A DNA stretch of 64,000 nucleotides from Salinimicrobium soli (lineage in GTDB: Bacteria; Bacteroidota; Bacteroidia; Flavobacteriales; Flavobacteriaceae). The position numbers and the translations under genes were made by a program. Positions 18,532 to 25,933 of the stretch are shown one piece after another. The notes under the pieces are model-generated. The model was not told the origin of the DNA. It saw nothing but the letters and a program-made list of their open reading frames with translations, and made no database searches. Position 1 is the stretch's first letter. Every line of letters starts with the position of its first letter. Location: contig NZ_JBLUWW010000001.1 of NCBI RefSeq assembly GCF_048323655.1, forward strand, positions 310,001-374,000. The letters are read 5' to 3'.

Positions 18532-20163
18532 TCAGGACAGGTAAAATTTTAACATTTTTTTGGTAGAAGAATCATGCTCCTGAACGTCATTTTTATCTAT
18601 TTCGGCTAGGATTTTATTCGCAAGTTGCTTTCCAAGTTCCACTCCCCATTGGTCATAACTGTATATATTCCAAATGATTCCCTGCACAAAGATTTCGTGC
18701 TCATACATCGCTATCAATTTACCGAGAGATTCCGGCGTGAGCTTATCAATAAGGATAGTGGTGGTAGGTTTATTACCACTAAACACCCTGAACGGCAGTG
18801 CTTTTTCAATTTCTGCTTCTGAAAGCTTTTTAGCGGCCAGTTCTACCCTAACTTCGGAAGCTGCTTTCCCTGCCAGTAATGCTTCAGTTTGTGCAAAAAA
18901 GTTTGCCATCAACTTATCATGGTGCTCCTTATCATCAAAAAGGGAATTTTTGAAGCCAATAAAATCCGCAGGGATCAATTTGGTTCCCTGATGGATCAAC
19001 TGGAAGAAAGCGTGTTGAGAGTTGGTTCCAGGTTCACCCCAAACAACATTTCCGGATTGGTAATTAATGGCGTTACCATTACGATCTACACTTTTTCCAT
19101 TGCTTTCCATTATTGCCTGTTGGAGATAAGCAGGAAACCTATGGAGGTATTGCGTGTAAGGAATAATTGCCTGCGTTTCGGCTTTATAAAAATTGTTATA
19201 CCAAATACTTAGCAGAGCCAGTTGTACCGGAATATTTTTCTCAAACGAATTACTTCTGAAATGTTCATCCATTTCATGTGCTCCTTTGAGCAAAGACTCA
19301 AAGTTATTGTAGCCCAAAGAAAGGCTTATAGAAAGGCCGACTGCACTCCAAAGGGAGAACCTGCCGCCAACCCAGTCCCACATCGGGAAAATATTTTCAG
19401 TCTCTATTCCAAACTCCTCCACTGCCGGTACATTACTCGAAACAGCCACAAAATGCCGGGCTACAGCTTCGGCCGGAGCAGCTTTTTTAAACCACTTCCT
19501 AATTGTATTTGAGTTCGCCAGGGTTTCCTGTGTCGAGAATGACTTGGAAACGATCACAAAAAGCGTAGTCTCGCGATTGAGTTCCTCTAAAATTTCATGA
19601 ACGTGGTCGCCATCAACGTTAGAAACAAAATGAACTTTCAGATGGTTCTTATAATGTGCCAATCCTTCGGTCACCATAACAGGGCCAAGATCTGAACCGC
19701 CAATTCCAATGTTAACAATATCTGTAAAAGGCTTGCCTGTATATCCTTTTTTAGAACCTTCAATAACAGCTTGGCTGAAAGCGCGGATCTTTTCCTTTAC
19801 CTCATATACTTCAGAAATGACATTTTCGCCATCTACTTCAACATTTGCTGTTTTCTTCTCACGCAAAGCGGTGTGAAGAACCGAACGTTTTTCAGTCTCA
19901 TTGATTTCTTCTCCTCCAAAGTAGCTTTCGATAGCCTCCGGAAGACCGGTTTCTGTAGCCAACTCGGTCAAAAGAGTCTGTGTTTCTTTAGTGATAAGGT
20001 TCTTGCTGAGATCAACATAGAAATCCTGCCACTGCAGGGTAAAATCGTCAGCTCGCCCCGGATCTTTTTCAAATTCTTTTTTCAGGTCCAGATCTTTGGC
20101 GTTTTCAAAATGGGCCTGTAATTTCTTCCAGGCCTCGGTGGTGGTTGGGTTAGTATTCTTCAT
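18532..20163 (-). CDS. pgi: Glucose-6-phosphate isomerase
   Basis: 543 residues, the usual length for the long bacterial PGI. Interconverts glucose-6-phosphate and fructose-6-phosphate in glycolysis and gluconeogenesis, cytosolic. Recognisable blocks are FTDIVNIGIGGSDLGPVMVTE (phosphosugar site), WVGGRFSLWSAVGLSI (PGI signature 1), QAIMESNGKSVDRNG with the catalytic Glu, and GEPGTNSQHAFFQLIHQGT with the catalytic His. It is the last gene of an unusual minus-strand operon: DUF3108, tryptophan 2,3-dioxygenase, M23 peptidase, pgi, with only 4 bases between the peptidase stop and the pgi start codon. A strong hairpin follows. Confidence 0.97.
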   Translation of the reverse strand: MKNTNPTTTEAWKKLQAHFENAKDLDLKKEFEKDPGRADDFTLQWQDFYVDLSKNLITKETQTLLTELATETGLPEAIESYFGGEEINETEKRSVLHTALREKKTANVEVDGENVISEVYEVKEKIRAFSQAVIEGSKKGYTGKPFTDIVNIGIGGSDLGPVMVTEGLAHYKNHLKVHFVSNVDGDHVHEILEELNRETTLFVIVSKSFSTQETLANSNTIRKWFKKAAPAEAVARHFVAVSSNVPAVEEFGIETENIFPMWDWVGGRFSLWSAVGLSISLSLGYNNFESLLKGAHEMDEHFRSNSFEKNIPVQLALLSIWYNNFYKAETQAIIPYTQYLHRFPAYLQQAIMESNGKSVDRNGNAINYQSGNVVWGEPGTNSQHAFFQLIHQGTKLIPADFIGFKNSLFDDKEHHDKLMANFFAQTEALLAGKAASEVRVELAAKKLSEAEIEKALPFRVFSGNKPTTTILIDKLTPESLGKLIAMYEHEIFVQGIIWNIYSYDQWGVELGKQLANKILAEIDKNDVQEHDSSTKKMLKFYLS

Positions 20164-20167
20164 TCTT

Positions 20168-21412
20168 TTATATCTCTATCTCTTCAAACGGTATTTTTTC
20201 AAGCTCTTCTTTCAGTGGCTCGATAGCTGCAAAATAAGAAGGCACGTATTTTTCTTCAAGAGGTTCTGCTGAAGGGAGGTTCTGACGGAAAGGATCCACC
20301 TGCACTCCATTTACCCAGAAACGGTAGCATACATGTGGTCCGGTAGCCAGACCCGTACTTCCAACATAACCTATGACCTCACCCTGCTTCACACGTTGAC
20401 CGGTCTTTACTGCCCTTTTAGACATATGTAAGTATTGGGTGGTATAGGTTCCATTGTGCTTTACCTTCACATAATTACCATTCCCGGCAGTATAGGAAGA
20501 GGCAATAACAACACCATTAGCGGTAGTCTTAATAGGGGTGCCGTAACCTGCTGCATAATCTGTTCCTTTATGAGCTTTCCATCGCTTTTGCACAGGGTGG
20601 AATCTTCTTGGGCTGAACCTGGAGGAAATTCTAAAATAATCAACCGGTGCTTTCAAAAAGAAGCTTTGAAGCGGTCTTGCTTTTTCATCGTAGTAATCGT
20701 ATTTACCGGCAGTAGAATCAGCCAAAAAGTTAAAAGCATAGTACGGCTTATCCTGGTGATAGAATACTGCAGCCTCTATATTTTCTATTCCGGCATAAAT
20801 TGTATCATCAATATACCGCTCTTTGTATACCAATTTGAATCGATCTCCCTTTTGAAGTCTGAAGAAATCAATACTCCACTGGTAGATATTATTCATTTGA
20901 TGAGCCAGCAGGTAATTGAGCCCTTCCTCTTCAATTGTTTCGGACAGGCTGGAATTAATAACTCCTGCAACTTCACGTTTCACGATAGTTACCGGTTTTT
21001 TTGCAGTGTAAACCGAAATGCTGTCCCTCAGGTCAACCACGGTATAATTGATCCTGTCATTTTCGTAAATAAAAACTTTTGGGGAATTAAGGGAATCCTT
21101 TTCTTTCAGGATTACATAGGGCTTCCCAATAACGATCTTTCTGGGGTTAAAGGTATCCTTAACTTTTTCAACTATCTGAAAGATCTTGGCGGGATCAACG
21201 CCGTGGCTTCCAAGGATAATTCCGAAGCTATCTCCAGATCTAATGGTATCTCTTACCACATCATACCCGTTAAGGGTAAAACCATACTCCTTAATAAGAG
21301 CAGGTGCTTTTTCAACTTTTTCCAGGTTATCAGCTAGATCAGCATTTTTCGAATCGTCATTGCAGGCTGTTAAAGCCATCATCAACATTAGCAGGTAACT
21401 AAATTTTTTCAC
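20168..21412 (-). CDS. M23-family peptidoglycan endopeptidase, lipoprotein
   Basis: 414 residues from a GTG that opens a lipoprotein signal (KKFSYLLMLMMALTACNDD, Cys17). A LysM-like/OapA-type region (TIRSGDSFGIILGSHGV ... NPRKIVIGKPYVIL) precedes the LytM/M23 catalytic domain from about residue 265: HKGTDYAAGYGTPI gives His and Asp zinc ligands, and ATGPHVCYRFW holds the second site. In classic M23 enzymes that motif is HxH; here the second His is Cys, a substitution I have seen in Bacteroidota relatives and which may still bind zinc. Likely cuts peptidoglycan cross-links during cell growth, facing the periplasm from a membrane anchor. Three bases separate the kynA stop from its start. Confidence 0.9.
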   Translation of the reverse strand: MKKFSYLLMLMMALTACNDDSKNADLADNLEKVEKAPALIKEYGFTLNGYDVVRDTIRSGDSFGIILGSHGVDPAKIFQIVEKVKDTFNPRKIVIGKPYVILKEKDSLNSPKVFIYENDRINYTVVDLRDSISVYTAKKPVTIVKREVAGVINSSLSETIEEEGLNYLLAHQMNNIYQWSIDFFRLQKGDRFKLVYKERYIDDTIYAGIENIEAAVFYHQDKPYYAFNFLADSTAGKYDYYDEKARPLQSFFLKAPVDYFRISSRFSPRRFHPVQKRWKAHKGTDYAAGYGTPIKTTANGVVIASSYTAGNGNYVKVKHNGTYTTQYLHMSKRAVKTGQRVKQGEVIGYVGSTGLATGPHVCYRFWVNGVQVDPFRQNLPSAEPLEEKYVPSYFAAIEPLKEELEKIPFEEIEI

Positions 21413-21415
21413 TCT

Positions 21416-22378
21416 TTAATTATTTTTGATATTAAACGTATCCTGAACCCATTGTTTTCCCCATTCCTTTTTCTCATCCTCATTCCACAATTCCGGAAAG
21501 AAAAATATCTGCTGAAAACTGGGCGGAAGAAATTCTTTCCAGTTTGTGCCGCCGGTTGCCTCAACCGACTTCTTTTTTGTCATCAGATATCGTTGAGCAG
21601 CTCCAATGTGCACCAGCAACCAATTTACATTGACTGCAACATCTAAACTACGCAACGCTTCTATTAAATTTTTATTGCTCTTTTCTTCTGGCGGCAAATT
21701 TTGATAACGTTCATATAAAGTTGAACCATTGACCCTGTTTGCCAGCCGCAGAAAACGACCTGTATATTTTTTCTCGAACTGTCTTAAAGTTAAGGTTTTT
21801 TCACCTGTATCGCTACTAATTCCTCCTCGCTTCCAATAGATATCCTCAAAAAGCTCTTCTACAGACTTGCCACTGTCTTTCTTCCGAAGGCTTTTTTCAG
21901 CAAGATTTTCTAAAGGAGTTGAGAAGATCTCGATCATTCTGAACTGGGCAGACTGGAAACCACTGGCCGGCAATAACGCCATCCTAAATTTCAGAAACTG
22001 TTCCCTTTCCATCCCTCTGATCATTACATCAAAAGAATCTGTAAGGATCCTGAAATAACGAATTATTCGCTCCAGTTTTTGAGTAAAAAACAAAGCCGAT
22101 AGCTCTTCAGCTTCGACGATTTGTTTTTGCTCATGAATGATGAGCTTAAAGTAAAGTTCAGTTATTTGATGGTAGCCTATGAAGATCTCCTCATCAGGAA
22201 AATGAGTTTTGGGATTCTGAAGGCTGAGAAGTGTTTCCAGATGAATATAATCCCAGTAGGTAAGGTATCGATCGTAAAGAAGGCCGTCCAGATAAGAGCC
22301 GAGATCCTGCCCGGAATTTTTGAATTTCTCTTCCAGCTGCCAGACCTTTTCGGCGATCTCAGGTTGTATTCCTTCCAT
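21416..22378 (-). CDS. kynA: Tryptophan 2,3-dioxygenase
   Basis: 320 residues. Haem enzyme that opens the indole ring of L-tryptophan to N-formylkynurenine, first step of the kynurenine pathway. Clear family blocks: LTYWDYIHLETLLSLQ, PDEEIFIGYHQITELYFKLIIHE (distal-side His and substrate contacts), FRILTDSFDVM, SGFQSAQFRMIE and a C-terminal VHIGAAQRYL ... EATGGTNWKEFLPP that holds the probable haem-ligand His and the TGGT substrate loop. Other kynurenine genes are not in the window, but hppD and hmgA for tyrosine breakdown lie just upstream. It is the second gene of the DUF3108-led operon, starting 3 bases after the DUF3108 stop. Confidence 0.95.
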   Translation of the reverse strand: MEGIQPEIAEKVWQLEEKFKNSGQDLGSYLDGLLYDRYLTYWDYIHLETLLSLQNPKTHFPDEEIFIGYHQITELYFKLIIHEQKQIVEAEELSALFFTQKLERIIRYFRILTDSFDVMIRGMEREQFLKFRMALLPASGFQSAQFRMIEIFSTPLENLAEKSLRKKDSGKSVEELFEDIYWKRGGISSDTGEKTLTLRQFEKKYTGRFLRLANRVNGSTLYERYQNLPPEEKSNKNLIEALRSLDVAVNVNWLLVHIGAAQRYLMTKKKSVEATGGTNWKEFLPPSFQQIFFFPELWNEDEKKEWGKQWVQDTFNIKNN

Positions 22379-22381
22379 TTT

Positions 22382-23155
22382 TTACTTCATTATTATGTTC
22401 AGAGGATGTTTTAATCCTTTGAAGGCATCAATATCTGCTTCTAAAGCACCAACCGCGAGGTCAGCTTTTATTTTAAGCGGCATGCGGTTCTTATCATCAC
22501 TCACCCACATGGTAAGGCTTTCTTTCTCCTTAAATACCCGACCTGCAAGCACATAGGGTTTAAATTTGAGAGCCGCAATATTACCCAATTTTGTTTTTAC
22601 CACCTCTCTTCCGAGGAACTTTAACTTAAATTCGTGGTTCTCATTATCAAAGAACATATTGAGAGACATCATCTCTCCTTTTTCCAAATTTTCCACATCA
22701 AGATTGTTCCTCAAAAAGTAAAAGGAAGAAAGCATATCATGCACATTATCCTGCACGGTAAATACCTTTTTTTCATTCCTCTCCTTATTGAACACGACTG
22801 CAGTATTAGTGCTGTGATCGAAATCTATTTGAATGTCTTTGGTGTAGCCGCCTTCATCTATTTTCCTTATGAAACGAAGGGGAGATCCGGTAGTTTTATG
22901 GATGTAGGTCTCATAGTTGTCATCTACCTTAAAGAATAGATGTAGGAGGCCGGTAGATCGTCCTTTACCTACCACGTGAAATACCGGTTGATTATTGAGG
23001 TTAGTCTCTTCTACTTTCAAAGTGGCGAAACTGGCATTGAACATACCATAATGGATCCTGAACCGGAACCATTCCCCGTCATCATAAGCCTGATGACCCT
23101 GAGCACCCGCAGAGAGAGTAAACAGGAAAATCACAATTGCGATTATGTTCTTCAT
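22382..23155 (-). CDS. DUF3108 domain exported protein
   Basis: 257 residues with a signal peptide (IAIVIFLFTLSAGAQG). The mature protein matches DUF3108: ERFRIHYG-like start (WFRFRIHYGMFNASFATLKVEE), a middle DNYETYIHKTTGSPLRF, and the closing LTMWVSDDKNRMPLKIKA followed by VGALEADI. The family is a periplasmic or outer-membrane-associated beta protein of unknown function. First gene of the four-gene operon with kynA, the M23 peptidase and pgi; a well-formed promoter (23207-23237) lies about 50 bases upstream. Family assignment is good, role not known. Confidence 0.85.
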   Translation of the reverse strand: MKNIIAIVIFLFTLSAGAQGHQAYDDGEWFRFRIHYGMFNASFATLKVEETNLNNQPVFHVVGKGRSTGLLHLFFKVDDNYETYIHKTTGSPLRFIRKIDEGGYTKDIQIDFDHSTNTAVVFNKERNEKKVFTVQDNVHDMLSSFYFLRNNLDVENLEKGEMMSLNMFFDNENHEFKLKFLGREVVKTKLGNIAALKFKPYVLAGRVFKEKESLTMWVSDDKNRMPLKIKADLAVGALEADIDAFKGLKHPLNIIMK

Positions 23156-23206
23156 GTATAGTTTTTCGTTAACTTAAATTTATAACCACAATTACAATTT
23201 CTGTTC

Positions 23207-23237
23207 CAAAGGTATTAAATCAAAAAACCCCGCCAAA
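23207..23237 (-). promoter_or_regulatory. Promoter of the DUF3108-kynA-M23-pgi operon
   Basis: Minus strand: -7 box TACCTTTG (23207-23214), -33 box TTTG (23234-23237), 19 bases apart, both exact. The -33 box falls in the loop of the terminator hairpin that ends the upstream hppD transcript. Predicted 5' leader is about 45 bases. Confidence 0.75.
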
Positions 23238-23252
23238 AATTGACGGGGTTTT
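23224..23252 (-). terminator. Terminator downstream of hppD
   Basis: AAAACCCCG (23224-23232) pairs exactly with CGGGGTTTT (23244-23252); inner CAA/TTG bases can extend the stem. On the minus strand a run of six T follows, and a shorter T-run on the plus strand, so it may work both ways. It lies about 200 bases beyond the hppD stop, giving hppD a long 3' untranslated region. Confidence 0.75.
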
Positions 23253-23260
23253 AATCTTAT

Positions 23261-23296
23261 TAACCAACTAAAACTTAAATTATGAAAAAAATTTAA
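23261..23296 (+). other. Orphan leader-like sequence with four-codon frame
   Basis: TAACCAACTA followed by an AT-rich stretch and ATGAAAAAAATTTAA (23282-23296) looks like the 5' leader and first codons of a Bacteroidota exported-protein gene, yet the frame stops after Met-Lys-Lys-Ile and no plus-strand gene follows. A similar element occurs at 53701-53737. May be a gene remnant, or part of the hppD 3' region on the other strand. Confidence 0.35.
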
Positions 23297-23449
23297 TTTT
23301 CCAATCCTGGTAACCACTCCAAAATTGCGGTGCAAAATTCCGCCATTAATTCATTTCTGACAACAACATTTTTTACTTTAACGCTTTTAGTGCAGAAAAA
23401 TTAATTTTTTTTCAATAACTCAAAATTTAATTAGGTCTATTTGCCTGTT

Positions 23450-24586
23450 TTATAGCGTTCCACGCAAAGATTGTTCTCTTTCTATAGCCTCAAAAAGGGC
23501 TTTAAAGTTACCTTTTCCGAAAGATTGCGCGCCTTTTCGCTGAATGATCTCAAAGAACATGGTTGGTCTGTCCAAAACAGGCTTGGTAAATATCTGAAGC
23601 AAATAACCTTCATCGTCACGATCAATAAGAACCCCAAGCTCTTTTAACGGCTCAAGTTCTTCATCAATTTCTCCTACTCTGTCCAACACGTCATCGTAAT
23701 AGGTTTCAGGTACGTATAGGAACTCTACTCCTCTATCGCGAAGCTTGGTCACTGTATCAATAATATTATCGGTTGCTACAGCAATGTGCTGTACTCCTGC
23801 ACCATTATAAAAGTCGATATACTCTTCGATCTGAGACTTCTTCTTACCTTCAGCCGGTTCATTGATAGGGAATTTAATTCTTCCATTCCCGTTACTCATC
23901 ACCTTACTCATAAGAGCGGTATAATCAGTCGAAATATCCTTATCATCGAAGGATACCAGTTGGGCAAATCCCATTACTTTGGCGTAGAATTCACACCACT
24001 TATTCATTTCATTCCAACCTACATTTCCTACCATGTGGTCGATATATTTCAATCCGACATCTTCAGTTTTGAAATTCGGCTTGTACTCTTTGTAGCCTGG
24101 CAAGAAAGGACCGGAGTAATTTTTTCTTTCAACGAAAACATGCACTGTTTCTCCATAGGTATGGATCCCGGAAAGAACTACATGCCCATTCTCATCTTTT
24201 AATTCCTTTGGCTCCATGTAAGACTTCGCACCTCGTTTGGTAGTTTCTTCATAACTCTTGCGTGCATCATCAACCCACAAGGCGACTACTTTTACACCAT
24301 CTCCATGTTTATTGATATGTTCATTGATCTCGCCGCCCGGTTCCAGTGGAGAAGTAAGTACTAACCTGATCTTTCCCTGCTGCAGCACATAAGAAACGCG
24401 ATCTTTACTTCCACTTTCCAATCCTGAATATGCCACCGGCTGAAAGCCCCAGGCCTGTTGGTAATAAAATGCAGCCTGCTTGGCGTTACCAACATAAAGT
24501 TCTACATAGTCCGTACCCAAAAGTGGCAAAAAGTCCTCTGCCTGTGGTACTGTCTTTTTAATTTCTGCTGTATTTTCTGTAGCCAT
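23450..24586 (-). CDS. hppD: 4-hydroxyphenylpyruvate dioxygenase
   Basis: 378 residues. Non-haem iron enzyme converting 4-hydroxyphenylpyruvate to homogentisate in tyrosine and phenylalanine breakdown. Two VOC modules: an N-terminal one (FLPLLGTDYVELYVGNAKQA) and a catalytic C-terminal one with iron ligands in YIDHMVGNV (His), GVQHIAVATDN (His) and PTMFFEIIQR (Glu). The C-terminal helix GKGNFKALFEAIEREQ gates the active site. hmgA, whose product uses homogentisate, lies upstream with a 68-base gap, so the two probably share a transcript. Cytosolic. Confidence 0.97.
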   Translation of the reverse strand: MATENTAEIKKTVPQAEDFLPLLGTDYVELYVGNAKQAAFYYQQAWGFQPVAYSGLESGSKDRVSYVLQQGKIRLVLTSPLEPGGEINEHINKHGDGVKVVALWVDDARKSYEETTKRGAKSYMEPKELKDENGHVVLSGIHTYGETVHVFVERKNYSGPFLPGYKEYKPNFKTEDVGLKYIDHMVGNVGWNEMNKWCEFYAKVMGFAQLVSFDDKDISTDYTALMSKVMSNGNGRIKFPINEPAEGKKKSQIEEYIDFYNGAGVQHIAVATDNIIDTVTKLRDRGVEFLYVPETYYDDVLDRVGEIDEELEPLKELGVLIDRDDEGYLLQIFTKPVLDRPTMFFEIIQRKGAQSFGKGNFKALFEAIEREQSLRGTL

Positions 24587-24654
24587 TATTTTTTCTTTTT
24601 GAAGTTTTCAACTTCGATTCTTCAATTATATTTCTTTCGATCAGATTCCCGGTT

Positions 24655-25815
24655 TTAATGATCTAACCAGGATTTATAGTATTTACCATCAGTAATATCC
24701 ATAGCGTCTTCTGTCACCATAAGAGGTTTGAAAGTATCTACCATTACTGCCAGTTCTTCGGTTTCGGTCTTTCCTATACTTCGCTCAACTGCTCCGGGGT
24801 GTGGCCCATGTGGGATACCGGCCGGGTGCAGGGAAATATGTCCCGCTTCAATATCATTCCTACTCATAAAGTCGCCATCAACATAGTACAACACCTCATC
24901 ACTGTCAATGTTGCTATGGTTATAAGGCGCCGGGATGCTTTCCGGATGGTAATCATACAATCTTGGAACAAACGAGCAAACCACAAAGGCATCAGTTTCA
25001 AAGGTCTGGTGTACCGGTGGCGGCTGGTGAATTCTACCTGTTATAGGTTCAAAGTCGTGAATAGAAAAGGCATACGGATAGTTATACCCGTCATAACCCA
25101 CCACATCAAATGGATGGGAGGCGTACACCATGTCAAATATCCTTCCCTGCTTCTTGATCTTTATTAGGAATTCCCCGCTCTCATCATTCGTTTCCAGTTC
25201 ATGCGGCCTGCGAATATCCCTTTCACAAAATGGGCTGTGCTCCAGAAGCTGTCCAAAATAATTTCGGTAACGCTTTGGCGTATAAATTGGTCGACGGGAT
25301 TCAACTATAAATAAACGGTTTTCTTCGGAATCAAAATCCAGCTTATAAATGGTTCCCCTTGGGATCAAAAGATAATCTCCGTATTTAAAATCGAGGTTTC
25401 CAAGGTGGGTTCTTAGCTTTCCACTTCCTTTGTGAATAAATAAGAGTTCGTCAGAATCCGCATTTTTGTAGAAGTAGTCTTTTGTAGATTCCTTTGGTGC
25501 TGCCAGTGCGATGTCAACATCAGAATTGGTGAGCACTACTTTTCGGCTTTTGAGATAATCTTTTTCAGGTTTTACCTGAAATCCCTTGAACCTGTACGAT
25601 TGAATATTCTTTTCCGCAGCGATCTTGGGCGAGGCGTCATAACTACCTTTGATTTCCTTTACCTGCGTAGGCCTTTGCTCATGGTACATATTGGTGTACA
25701 TACCATCAAAACCTATGGTTCCAAAAAGCTGCTCATAATACAGACTGCCATCAGGCTTTTTAAAGACTGTATGTCTCTTATGAGGTATTTTTCCAAGTTT
25801 ATGATAAAACGGCAT
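24655..25815 (-). CDS. hmgA: Homogentisate 1,2-dioxygenase
   Basis: 386 residues, the shorter bacterial form. Opens the homogentisate ring to maleylacetoacetate, the step after HppD. Family features: GDYLLIPRGTIYKLDF (cupin-like strand), CSFVPRLYDYHPESIPAPYNHSNIDSDEVLYYVDG with likely iron-binding His/Glu, and HPAGIPHGPHPGAVE near the C-terminus, which carries the catalytic His residues. Starts the hmgA-hppD pair. Maleylacetoacetate isomerase and fumarylacetoacetase genes are not in the window. No exact promoter box was found in the 118-base gap upstream, which is very AT-rich. Confidence 0.96.
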   Translation of the reverse strand: MPFYHKLGKIPHKRHTVFKKPDGSLYYEQLFGTIGFDGMYTNMYHEQRPTQVKEIKGSYDASPKIAAEKNIQSYRFKGFQVKPEKDYLKSRKVVLTNSDVDIALAAPKESTKDYFYKNADSDELLFIHKGSGKLRTHLGNLDFKYGDYLLIPRGTIYKLDFDSEENRLFIVESRRPIYTPKRYRNYFGQLLEHSPFCERDIRRPHELETNDESGEFLIKIKKQGRIFDMVYASHPFDVVGYDGYNYPYAFSIHDFEPITGRIHQPPPVHQTFETDAFVVCSFVPRLYDYHPESIPAPYNHSNIDSDEVLYYVDGDFMSRNDIEAGHISLHPAGIPHGPHPGAVERSIGKTETEELAVMVDTFKPLMVTEDAMDITDGKYYKSWLDH

Positions 25816-25933
25816 TCTGAGAAGTTTTTAATGTAAAAACGTTTGCGATATTATAAAAAATAAACAAAACCTCACATATTTTCATTAACTACAAATATCC
25901 GAAAATATAACGGGAAATTCAGTTAAAGGAGGC

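Noticed and set aside
20435..21337. 300-codon open frame antisense to the M23 peptidase gene
   Set aside because: It lies wholly opposite a clear gene, its translation has no recognisable motif, and it reflects codon bias of the real strand.
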